From Hirundichthys speculiger (taxonomy: Eukaryota > Chordata > Actinopteri > Beloniformes > Exocoetidae), in NCBI GenBank assembly GCA_018398805.1, contig JAGFBZ010000738.1:682001-746000 (forward strand): 64,000 nucleotides of DNA. The letters are read 5' to 3'. The notes beneath the pieces are model-generated. The model saw nothing but the letters and a program-made list of their open reading frames with translations. It was not told the origin of the DNA and did not search any database. Position 1 is the stretch's first letter, and every line of letters begins with the position of its first letter. The position numbers and the translations under genes are program-made. Below, in pieces: positions 13,701 to 25,700 of the stretch.

Positions 13701-16700
13701 GTGTCTGGTTTTGGTGTCTCTGGTGTCTGTGGTCTCTCTTATGGTCTGTCTGGTGTCTGGTCTGGGTGTCTCTATGGTGCTCTGGTGTCTGGTGTCTCTA
13801 TGGTGCTCTGGTGTCTCTATGGTCTGTCTGGTGGTCTCTGGGTTGCTGTCTGGTGTCTCTGTCATGGTGGTCTCTGGTGCTCTGTGGTCTTTTTTTCTCT
13901 GTGGTGTCTCTATGGTGCTCTGTGTGGGTGTCTCTATGGTGTGGTGGTCTTTATGGTGCTCTGTCTGGTGTCTCTATGGTGCTCTGTGGTCTCTATGGGT
14001 GGTCTCTATGGTGCTCTGGTCTGGTGTCTCTATGGTGCTCTGTCTCTGGTGTCTGTCTCTGTATGGTGGTGCTCTGTCTGGTGTCTCTATGGTGCTCTGT
14101 CTGGTGTCTCTATGGTGGTCTGTGATGGTGCTCTGGTGTGGTCTCTGGTGTCTCTATGGTGCTCTGTCTGGTGTCTGTCTATGGTTCTCTGGTCTGGTGT
14201 CTCTTATGGTGCTCTGTCTGGTGTCATGGTGCTCTGTGGTGTCTCTATGGTGGTCTGTCTGGTGTCTCTATGCTGCTCTGTCTGGTGTCTCTATGGTGCT
14301 CTGTCTGTGTCCTCTATGGTGCTGTCTGTGTCTCTGGTGCTCTGTCTGGTGCTCTATGGTGCTCTGTCTGGTGTCTCTAGTGCTCTGTCTGGTGTCTATG
14401 TTCTGGTGCTCTATGGTGCTTCTGTCTGGTGTCTCTATGGTGCTCTGTCTGGTGTTTCTATGGTGCTCTGGTGTCTCTATGGTGCTCTGTCTGGTGTCTC
14501 TGTGGTGGTCTGTCTGGTGTCTCTATGGTGCTCTGTCTGGTGTCTCTATGGTGCTCTGTCTGGTGCTCTATGGTGCTCTGTCTGGTGTTTCTAAGGTGCT
14601 CTGTCTGGTGTCTTTATGGTGCTCTGTCTGGTGTCTTCATGGTGCTCTAGTTCTCTATGGTGGTCTGTCTGGTGTCTCTATGGTGGTCTGTCTGGTGTCT
14701 CTATGGTGCTCTGTCTGGTGTCTTTTTGGTGCTCTGTCTGGTGTCTTCATGGTGCTCTGGTGTCTCTATGGTGCTCTGTCTGGTATCTCTAGGGTGCTCT
14801 GTCTGGTGTCTTTATGGTGCTCTGTCTGGTGTCTTTATGGTGCTCTGTCTGGTGTCTCTGGTGCTCTGTCTGGTGTCTCTATGGTACTCTGTCTGGTGTT
14901 TCTATGGTGCTCTGGTGCCTCTATGGTGCTCTGTCTGGTCTTTCTATGATGCTCTGTCTGGTGTCTCTATGGTGGTCTGTCTGGTCTTTCTATGGTGCTC
15001 TGGTGTCTCTATGGTGGTCTGTCTGGTGTCTCTATGGTGCTCTGTCTGGTGTCTTTTTGGTGCTCTGTCTGGTGTCTTCATGGTGCTCTGTCTGGTGTCT
15101 CTATGGTGCTCTGTCTGGTGTCTCTATGGTGCTCTGTCTGGTGTCTATGGTGCTCTGTCTGGTGTCTCTGGTGCTCTGTCTGGTCTCTGGTGCTCTGTCT
15201 GGTGTCTCTATGGTGCTCTGTCTGGTGTCTTAGTATTTTAAAGGAAGTATTTTAAAGTACATTCACTATTTGGACCAGGTGTTGTCAATGCAGCCCATCC
15301 CTGGTCCTACTGTGACATCACTGTGACATGACTGGTTTGTGCACCCCTGATGAAAGCTCCGTCCCTCTCTCAGTGAGTTACTTCATGGAAGGTCGGGATC
15401 CGGCTCAGCTCCTGTACAGATGGAACCAGGTTTTGGACCCGAGCCTGAAGAAAGGCCCATGGAGCAAAGAGGAGGACCAGGTGTGTAGTAGAGTGTAGAC
15501 TGCACCTGTACAGTGGCTTCTCATTCACCCACTCACTCACACACTCACGCACCAGTGGGCCTGGCAGCGACCGACCACTGGTTTACTGGACTATGGTCTA
15601 CTGGTCCACTGTGGTCCACTTGTCCACTTGTCCAGTGGTGTACTGGTCCACTGGTCTACTGGTCAACTGGTCCACTGGTCTACTGGACCACTTACCCACT
15701 TGTCTACTGGTCTACTGGACCACTGGTCCACTGGCCCACTGGCCCACTTATCCACTGGTCTACTGTTCCACTAGACCACTTGTCCACTGGTCTACTGGCC
15801 CACTGGTCTACTGGTCCACTTGTCCACTGGTCTACTGGTCCACTGGTCTACTGGACCTCTGGTTCACTGGTCTACTGGTCTACTGGTCCAACTGGTCCCT
15901 GGTCCACTTGTCTACTGGTCTACTGGACCACTAGACCACTTGTCCACTGGTCTACTGGACTACTGGTCCACTGGTCCACTTGTCCACTGGTCTACTGGTC
16001 CACTGGTCCACTGGTCCACTGGTCTACTGGACCTCTGGTTCACTGGACTACTGGTTCACTGGTCCACTTGTCTACTGGTCTACTGGACCACTTGTCAACT
16101 GGTCTACTGGTCCACTGGTCCACTGTTCTACTGGTCCACTGGTCCACTTGTCCACTGGTCTACTGGTCTACTGGTCCACTTGTCCACTGGTCTACTGGTC
16201 CACTGGTCTACTGGACCACTGGTCCACTGGTCTACTGTGGACCACTGGTCCACTGGTCTACTGGTCCACTGTTCTACTGGACCACTGGTCTACTGTTCCA
16301 CTGTTCTACTGGACCACTGGTCTACTGGTCCACTGGTCTAATGGTCCACAGTGGTCCACTGGTCTACGGGACCACTGATCCACTTGTCCACTGGTCTACT
16401 GGACCACTGGTCCACTGGTCCACTGGTCTAATGGTCCACAGTGGTCCACTGGTCTACGGGACCACTGATCCACTTGTCCACTGGTCTACTGGACCACTGA
16501 TCCACTTGTCCACTGGTCTACTGGACCACTGGTCCACTGGTCCACTGGTCTACTGAACCACTGGTCCACTGGCCCACTGGTCTACTGGTGTACTGGTCTA
16601 CTGGACCACTGGTCCACTGGTCCACTGGTCTACTGGCCCACTGGTCCACTGGAATACTGGTCTACTGGTCCACTGGTCCACTTGTTTACTGGTCTAATGG

Positions 16701-19700
16701 TCCACTGGTCCACTTATCTACTTGACCACTGGTCCAATTGGCTTACTAGTCCATCTGTGTCGTCATTCCTCCTGGTGGACAGTTGGTCACCGTATGTCTG
16801 TCTGCCCATCCTTTAGCTGCTGCTCCAGGCTGTGGCCCGTCACGGGGAGAAGTGGTGGAAGGTTCGGTTGGAGGTTACTGGACGCACCGACAGCGCCTGC
16901 AGGGACAGGTGAGTCCCGCAGGAAGGTGGGGTCTGTGGTTGCTGGTGTCTTGGTAGAATGGCTTGTTTCTGTGCTGCAGGTACCTGGACTCTCTGAGAAT
17001 GGACTTGAGGAAAGGAGCGTTTGACAAAAAAGAGAGGGAGCTTGCTGCAGGCGCTGGTGCAGAAACATGGAGTCGGTGAGTCCAGCCTTCATCAGGACCT
17101 GCTTGTCTGGTTCCATGTCCTTGATTCCAGCCTTGCTTCCTGTCTGCTACAGGTCGCTGGGCCAAGATCGCAGCTGAGATTCCCCATCGTATGGATGCTC
17201 AATGTATGAGGGAGTGGAGGAAACTGAGCAAGCCTCGTCAGGTACACTTACCTGACCTCTGGGAGGGAGGGGCTGAGTCTGTCACAAGTCTGAGGTTGAA
17301 TGGAGTTCAAAATGAAAGAGAATTTATTAACAAAAATACAAAGTCCTAACTTAACTTAGAAGCAGGGGGACGGGCAGGGGGACGGGCAGGGGAACGGGCA
17401 GGCAGACGGGCAGGGCAACGGCAGGGGGACGAGCAGGGAGATGGGCAGGGTGACGGGCAGGGGGAAAGCAGGGGGACGGGCAGGGGTACGAGCAGGGGGA
17501 CAAAAAGGGGGACCGGCAGGGAGACGAGCAGGAGGGCGGGCAGGGAGACGAGAAGGAGGACGGGCAGGAGGACGGGCAGGAGGACGGGCAGGGAGACGAG
17601 AAGGGGGACGGGCTGGAGGACGGGCAGCGGGATGAGCAGGGAGACGGGCAGGAGGGCGGGCAGGGAGACGAGAAGGAGGACGGGCAGGAGGACGGGCAGG
17701 AGGACGAGCAGGGAGACAAGAAGGGGGACGGGCAGAGAGACGGGCAGGGGGACGGGCACGTGATTACCACCAGAACTGACTACCGCCAGAACTGATTACT
17801 GCCAGACCTGATTACTGCCAGACCTGATCACCACCACATCAGGTTGATTGATTGTTCTAGATTGGCCGTAGAAGGGATTTAATGTTCACAGTTTGGGGTA
17901 AGGGTTAGGCAGACTGGATACCTGTCCAGGTGGACTGAAGAGAGCTGAGATAGATTGCAGGAGATCCCATGAGATTGATCCCATAGGATTCAACAGGGAT
18001 GGATCATGGATTAATGGATGGGTGATGGATGGATGGATGGATGAATAGATGGGTGATGGATGGATGGATGGGTGATGGATGGATGGATGGGTGATGGGTG
18101 ATGGATGGATGGATGGATGATGATGGATGGATGGATGGATGGATGGTGGTGGATGGATGGATGGATGGGGATGGTGGATGGATGGGTGATGGATGATGGA
18201 TGGATGGATGATGGATGGATGGATGATGGATGGATAGATGGATGGATGGATGAGTTACTCCAGAGGATCCAGATTCATAAGGGTGTCATCAGCGTAAAGA
18301 ACATCAGCTTCATGACAGACATGAATGAGCCAATCAGAGGATCAAACCAAAGCTTTAAACTGAAACTGTGGAAGCTGATGGTGTGATTCTGATTCCTCTG
18401 ACAGCTGAAGAAGAAGAAGACCAAGAAAGGAAAAGGAAGAAAAGAAGGGAAAGGAAGAAAAGGAGGACAGGGGGCAAACAGGAAGAGGGCTACTGGCAAG
18501 AAGAGAATCAGGAAACGCCTAGTTCAGATAAAGGAGGAGGAGCTAACTGAGGAAGAGGAGGAGGAGGAGGACGCAGTGGTGCAGTACATGGACAGTGATG
18601 AAGATGAGAAGAAGATGAGGGGAAGGAAGAAGGTGGTGAAGGAGACTGAGATGGTGGTGTCAGAGGAGGAGGAGGTGGGGGAGTACACTCTCCCCCCCAT
18701 GCAGGTCTGGGTTCCAGCAGAGAAGTCCGGACCTTCTCCCGCTCTCAGCTTTCGCCCAGCAACGTTGGCGTCCATGTCCGACTCTGGTGGTGGGGAGGCG
18801 GTCCGCTCCACCATCCTGGGACAGTCCGGCCTCTCTGTCATCATTGGGCCCCGTCCCAGAGAACTACTCTGGGAGGAGCGACACCGCAGTGATGCCATGA
18901 TGATGGTGTCACGTGACCAGCTCCGAGCCCACCGAAGCCGCCTGGCCCTGAAGACAAGGAACCCGGGCGGCAGAGGCAGAACTGGCCCAGGAAGCCAGAC
19001 CGTGTCCATCAGGGCTTTGGAGTATGAGCTGCAGGCCGCCGCGGTGCCGTGGGTCGGCAACCTGCTGGTGGCGTCCATGACGAAGCGGACAGTAGCCGAC
19101 GAGATGAGGGAGGGGGGGGAGCGGAGCGGTGTCTCCTCCACCACCATCTTCCTGCTGCTCCTCCAGGCCATGAACGTGGACATCCACGGCTGCAAGGACA
19201 CCATCCAGCGGCGCAAGAACAGGGCGGAGTCACAGGCTCCTCCCCCACCAGCCACGAGAAAGAAGAACCCCGCTACTGTGGCGGGTCTGCTGCAGCAGAG
19301 GATGTTCAGGAGGCAGCAGCAGGAGGAGGAGGAGGAGGAGCAACGAAGACTGATGCTGCAGCAGCTGGTGGAGGTGCAGGACAGACTCAAGAACACAGGA
19401 CCTTCCCCACCTGGACCCCCCCTCCTCCTCCTCCAGGCTCCCCAGCCCAGCCCACGCCTCCTCCTCTTCCCAGCTTCTTCTCGGCCCCCTCCCACCCCTC
19501 CTCCAGGCTCCTCGGCCCCTCCCACCCCTCCTCCAGGCTCCTCGGCCCCTCCCACCCCTCCTCCTCCAGGGTCCTCCTCAGATCCATCCTCAGATGGCCC
19601 CTGTCCTCATCCGTCAGCCCGTCCTCCTTCCTCCTCCTCGTCCCACCAAGTTCATCCCTGCACCCCCCATGAACTCACTTCCTGCTCCCATCAGAGCTCC

Positions 19701-22700
19701 TCCCCTAAGAGTCTTCACCAGTCTGCCTCCTGCTCCTGCCATCGCTGAGGTCTCCAGGGCCTCACCGAGCAGCCAGCCTTCCCATCAGCCCCTGTCTGGT
19801 GACAGCTGCAGTGTCAGTCAGGGCGCAGGTCCAGGTGTGACCAGGACAGGTGACGAGGACACGAGGATTCTGAAGCTGAGTCAGAAGCTGCCAGCCCCAG
19901 AAGAAGCTGAGGTGAGTGAGTAGACATCTGTTTGTTCAAAGGTCTCCAGGTTCCATCCATCCATCCATCCATCTATCCATCCATTTACTACCACTTGATC
20001 CAAAATCGGGTCGCGGAGGCAGCAGCTTCAGCATAGAGGCCCAAACCTCCCTCCCCCCGGCCGCTTCCACCAGCTCCTCTGGGAGAATCCTGAGGCGCTC
20101 CCAGGCCAGCTGAGAGATATAATCTCTCCAGCGGGTCCTGGGCCTGCCCCGTGGTCTTCTCCCAGTTGGACATGCCCGAAACACCTCTCCAGGGAGGCGT
20201 CCGGGGGGCATCCTAACCAGATGCCCGAACCACCTTAACTGGCTCCTCTCGATGTGAAGGAGCAGCGGCTCTACTCTGAGTCTCTCCCGAATGACCGAAC
20301 TTCTCACCCTATCTCTAAGGGAGAGTCCAGCCACCCTGCGGAGAAAACTCATTTCCACCGCTTGTATCCGCAATCTCATTCTTTCGGTCACTACCCACAG
20401 TTCGTGACCATAGGTGAGGGTTGGACAAAGATCGACCAGTAAACAGAGAGCCTTGCCTTTTGGCTCAGCTCTCTCTTCACCACAACGGACCAGTATAGAG
20501 TCCGCACCACAGCAGATGCTGCACCAATCCGTCTGTCGATCTCCTGCTCCTTTCTCCCATCACTCAAGAACAAGACCCCGAGATACTTAAACTCCTCCAC
20601 TTGAGGCAGAACCTCACTCCCGACCCGGAGGAGGCATTCTACCCTTTTCCGACTGAGGACCATGGTCTCAGATTTGGAGGTGCTGATTCTCATCCCTCCC
20701 GCTTCACACTCGGCTGCGAACCGCTCCAGCGAGAGCTGCAGATCCCCACTCGATGGCGCCAACAGGACCACGTCATCTGCAAACAGCAGAAACGAGATCC
20801 CGACACCACCGAACTGGAACCCCTCCGCTCCTTGACTGCACCTAGAAATTCTGTCCATAAACGTTATGAACAGAATCAGTGACAAAGGGCAGCCCTGGCG
20901 GAGTCCAACTCTCACTGAAAACAAATCCGACTTACAACTGGCAATGCGGACCAAGCTCCCACTCCATCTGTACAGGGACTGGACAGCCCGTAACAACAGG
21001 CCCAGCACCCCGTACTCCCGGAGTACCCCCCACAGGACCCCCCGAGGGACACGGTCAAATGCCTTCTCCAAGTCCACAAACACATGTGGACTGGTTGGGC
21101 ACATTCCCATGTTCCCTCCAGGACCTGAGTGAGGGTATAGAGCTGGTCCAGTGTTCCTCGACCGGGACGGAATGTGCATTGTTCCTCCTGAATCCGGGAT
21201 TCAACAATCCTTCGAACTCTCTTCTCCAGCACCCCTGCATAGACCTTACCAGGGAGGCTGAGGAGTGTGATTCCCCTGTAATTGGAACACACCCTCCGGT
21301 CCCCCTTCTTAAAAAGGGGAACCACCACCCCGGTCTGCCAATCCAGAGGTACTGCCCCCGATTTCCATGCGATGTTGCAGAGACGTGTCAACCAAGACAG
21401 TCCTAAAACATCCAGAGCCTTCAGGAAATCAGGGTGGATCTCGTCCACCCCCGGAGCCCGGCCACAGTGCAGCTTCTTAACTACTTCAGCGACCTCAGGT
21501 CCAGTAATGGACGAGTCCACCCCCAAGTCCACAGGCTCAGCATCCTCAACGGAAGACATGTTGGTGGGATTGAGAAGGTCCTCGAAGTATTCCTTCCACC
21601 GCCGAACGACATCTCCGGTCGAGGTCAGCAGCACCCCATCCCCACTATACACAGTGTTGGTGAAGCACTGCTTTCCTCGCCTGAGCCGTCTAACGGTTTG
21701 CCAGAATCTCCGTGAAGCTGATCGAAAGTCTTTTTCCATGGCCTCACCGAACTCCTCCCACACCCAAGTTTTCGCCTCAGAGACCACCAAAGCCACCACC
21801 CGATTGGCCCGCCGATACCTGTCTGCTGATTCCGGAGTCCCACAAGCTAACCAAGCCCGGTAGGACTCCTTCTTCAGTCTGACGGCCTCTCTCACCCAAG
21901 GTGTCCACCACCGAGTTCGAGGATTGCCGCCACGACAGGCACCGATGACCTTACGGCCACAGCTCCGGTCAGCCACTTCAGCAATGGAGGTGCGGAACAT
22001 GGCCCATTCAGACTCAATGTCCCCCGCCTCCCCTGGGATGTGATTGAAGCTCTGTCGGAGGTGTGAGTTGAAGATCTTTCTGACAGGTTCCTCTGCCAGA
22101 CATTCCCAGCAAACCCTCACTACACGTTTGGGCCCACCAGGTCTGACCGGCATTCTCCCCCGCCATCTAATCCAACCCACCACCAGGTAGTGATCAGTTG
22201 ACAGCTCAGCTCCTCTCTTTACACTGCAAAAACTCAAAATCTTACCAAGTGTATTTTTCTAATTTCTAGTCAAAATATCTCATCACACTTAATATTAGAC
22301 AAAATCACCTAAAGAGTAACATTTCAGTGAGATATAGGAGCTTGTTTTTAGACAGTGCATCTTGAATTAAGCGAAATTTCACTTGTTCCATTGGCAGAGG
22401 CTGCAGTTCCTCTACTGACCGCTAGAGGCTGCAGTTCCTCTACTGACCGCTAGAGGCTACAGTTCCTCTACCGACCGCTAGAGGCTGCAGTTCCTCTACC
22501 GACCGCTAGAGGCTGCAGTTCCTCTACTGACCACTAGAGGCTGCGGTTCCTCTACCGACCACTAGAGGCTGCGGTTCCTCCACCGACCACTAGAGGCTGC
22601 GGTTCCTCTTCTTACCACTAGAGGCTGCGGTTCCTCTACTGACCACTAGAGGCTGCAGTTCCTCTTCTTACCACTAGAGGCTGCAGTTCCTCTTCTGACC

Positions 22701-25700
22701 ACTAGAAGCTGCAGTTCCTCTACTGACCACTATTGACTGCAGTTCCTCTACTGGCCACTAGAGGCTGCAGTTCCCCTCTACCGACCACTAAAGGCTGTAG
22801 TTCCTCTTCTGACCACTAGTGGCTCCAGTTCCTCTTCTGACCACTAGTGGCTCCAGTTCCTCTACCGACCTCTAGGAACTGCACTTCCTCTACAGACCTC
22901 TAGAGGCTGCAGTTCCTCTACTGACCTGTTAGGGGCTGTACTTTCTCAACTTCAACTTAATATTAATTTACAAATTTCATTGGACAGTTTATGGTCCAGC
23001 TCTATTGCTGGGTCACCTTCCATGATGCACTGGCTCCTCATTTTTCTCATTCCTCCTCATGTCTCATATATACGTCATCCTTACAGTGATAAAGTTTGTG
23101 TGTCTCTTGTCTCCTCAGACCTCCACACCTTCCTGCTCCAATCAGGCTGCATCTTCAGTTGAAGCCCTGAACTCTGTCCCGCCCCCTTCCACAGTAACCA
23201 TAGAACCTCCTGGCCCACACTCCTGTGAACATAACTACAGCTGTTGTAGTCCTGACTCCACCCAGCCAAGTCCCACCCCCAAACCATCTGGCTCCACCAA
23301 TGGCAGAGCCTACAAACGGCCCAGCAAGAAGGAGGAAAAGAGAAAGGGAGGAGGAGGAGGAGTTAGGGAGGAGTCAGACTGAGCAGAGTGGGGGTGGGGG
23401 AGGTACAGTTGTGGCCCAGGAGGGGAAGAGGCTTCGCAAGCCCAGTATGAAGGCCAGAGCTCTGCAGGAAGCCAAGAAAACCCAGGTGAGATGCTCACAG
23501 GTACAGATGAGATGCTGACGGGTACAGGCGAGACCCTGACGGGTACAGGTGAGACCCTCACGGTTACAGGCGAGATGTTGACGGGTACAGGCGAGATGTT
23601 GACGGGTACAGGTGAGACGCAGACGGGTACAGGTGAGACCCTCACGGTTACAGGCGAGATGTTGACGGGTACAGGCGAGATGTTGACGGGTACAGGTGAG
23701 ACGTAGACGGGTACAGGTGAGACGCAGACGGGTACAGGTGAGACCCTCACGGTTACAGGCGAGATGTTGACGGGTACAGGCGAGACGTTGACGGGTAATG
23801 GCGAGACGCAGACGGGTACAGGTGAGACGCAGACGGGTACAGGTACAGGTGAGATGCAGACGGGTACAGGTGAGACGCAGATGGGTACAGGTGAGACGCA
23901 GACGGGTACAGGCGAGACACAGACAAGTACAGGTGGGACGCAGACCGGTATAGGTGAGACGCAGACAGGTACAGGCGAGACACAGACAAGTACAGGTGGG
24001 ACGCAGACCGGTATAGGTGAGACGCAGACAGGTACAGGCGAAACGCTGACAGGTACAGGCAAGACGCTGACGGGTACAGATGAGATGCTAACGGGTACAG
24101 GTGAGACGCAGACCGGTACAGGTGAGACGCAGACCGGTACAGGTGAGACGCAGACCGGTACAGGTGAGACGCTGACGGGTACAGGTGGGACGCAGACCGG
24201 TACAGGCGAAACGCTGATGGGTACAGGCGAGACGCTGACGGGTACAGGCAAGACGCTGACGGGTACAGATGAGATGCTAACGGGTACAGGTGAGACGCAG
24301 ACCGGTACAGGTGAGACGCAGACCGGTACAGGTGGGACGCAGACCGGTACAGGCGAAACGCTGATGGGTACAGGCAAGACGCTGACAGGTACAGGCGAGA
24401 CGCTGACGGGTACAGGTGAGACGCTGACGAGTCCACGTGAGACGCAGACGGGTACAGGTGAGACACTGACGGGTAATGGCGAGACTCAGACGGGTACAGG
24501 TGAGACGCTGACATTGAACCCGTGATGCAGGACCTTGCTGCTGCTGGTTTAGGTTAGTTCCTGTTGTTGGTGGGAAGGAGTTGGGTGCCGTGGAAACTCC
24601 TCCAGACTGGTGTTGACCTCCTCTCTGCTTCATTTACAGGCTGAAGCGAAGCATAGCTTCTCCTCCCCACGTCCTCGGAAATGCCCCCGCAGGTGTCGCT
24701 CGCAGGGCACGGTGGTCGTGAAGACTCCACCCCCACCCTCCAGTGTGTGTCTAGCTCCTGGTCAGACCATGTGGGTCATGACTCCTGCTGGCATGGTCCA
24801 GCTATCTCCGACTCCACCCCCTGGCCTGGCGTTGATGCAGAGGACCGCCCTCCCGCCTCCACCAGAAAAAGTTTCACGCCCTCTGTTAGCCCCACCCTCC
24901 GTCACAGCTGCACCCCTGAATCCCCCGGTCCAGAAGCCTCCCACCATAGTGAATCTGCCGTATAGGGGCGTGGTCAGAGTGGACTCGGTGAAGGCTCCTC
25001 CCCTCAGAAGGGAGGCGCTTCAGTTTGACCCTTGCCTAATCTTCCTGGAGCCCCCAGAGGAGGTGCGTGATTGGCTGAGCGGACGGGGGGGAGTGGCAGT
25101 GCCTGGAGCCAGGGTGGCCCTACCTTACATGCCACCCTTCGTCAGCAGTCTGAGCGCGCTCACTGCGCTGCTGCGCTCCATGAAGTCCCTCAGGCAGTCG
25201 TCGTTGCAGCTGCTGGACACGCCTCCAAGTCGGTCCAAGCCTGCCCGGCTGACCAGGACTGGCACCGCCCAGCCTGAGCTTCCAGACCCCGACCCGCCAG
25301 AGAAGCCATCTGACACGCCCACTGTTGAGCAGGAGGAGGAGCGGGTGGCGGCGGTGCGTGCGCTGGTAGCGGAGCGGTTCTCTACAAACCCCGCCTACCA
25401 ACTGTTGAAGGCCCGCTTCCTGTCCTGCTTCACCGTCCCCGCCTCCTGGCCACCATCCAGCCAATCAGAAGGGAGACACAGAAACGTCCGACCAATGAGG
25501 AGGAGGAGGAGGATGAAGAGGAGGACCTGAGAAGAATCAAAGAGAGAGGAAGACAGAGACTAGTGGAGGTGAGTCTGCATCTCCTCCCTCTGGCACCAGA
25601 TGTCTGGTTCCAGTCTGACTCCAGTCTGACTCAGAATTAGAATCAGAATCAACTTTATTGCCAGGTACAATTTTACACATATGATGAATTTGTTGTGGCG

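Noticed and set aside
12362..14949. Open frames of 587, 811 and 631 codons on the plus strand
   Set aside because: All three overlap in different frames of a 23-bp repeat that lacks stops; the residues are a cycling LYGALSGVS pattern with no family resemblance and lie inside an snapc4 intron.
15513..16556. 347-codon frame (STGPLVYW repeats)
   Set aside because: Produced by the 8-bp CTGGTCYA array; several frames are open at once.
18524..19555. 343-codon minus-strand frame opposite snapc4 exon 18
   Set aside because: Shadow of a GC-rich coding exon; its Ser/Cys/Arg-rich composition reflects reversed Glu and Pro codons.
20254..21863. Plus-strand frames across 20.2-21.9 kb
   Set aside because: They are antisense to the Rex3 reverse transcriptase, whose motifs are unmistakable on the minus strand.
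23310..24525. Long frames on both strands (355, 253 and 253 codons)
   Set aside because: The 21-bp period keeps both strands open; they overlap an snapc4 intron and exon.
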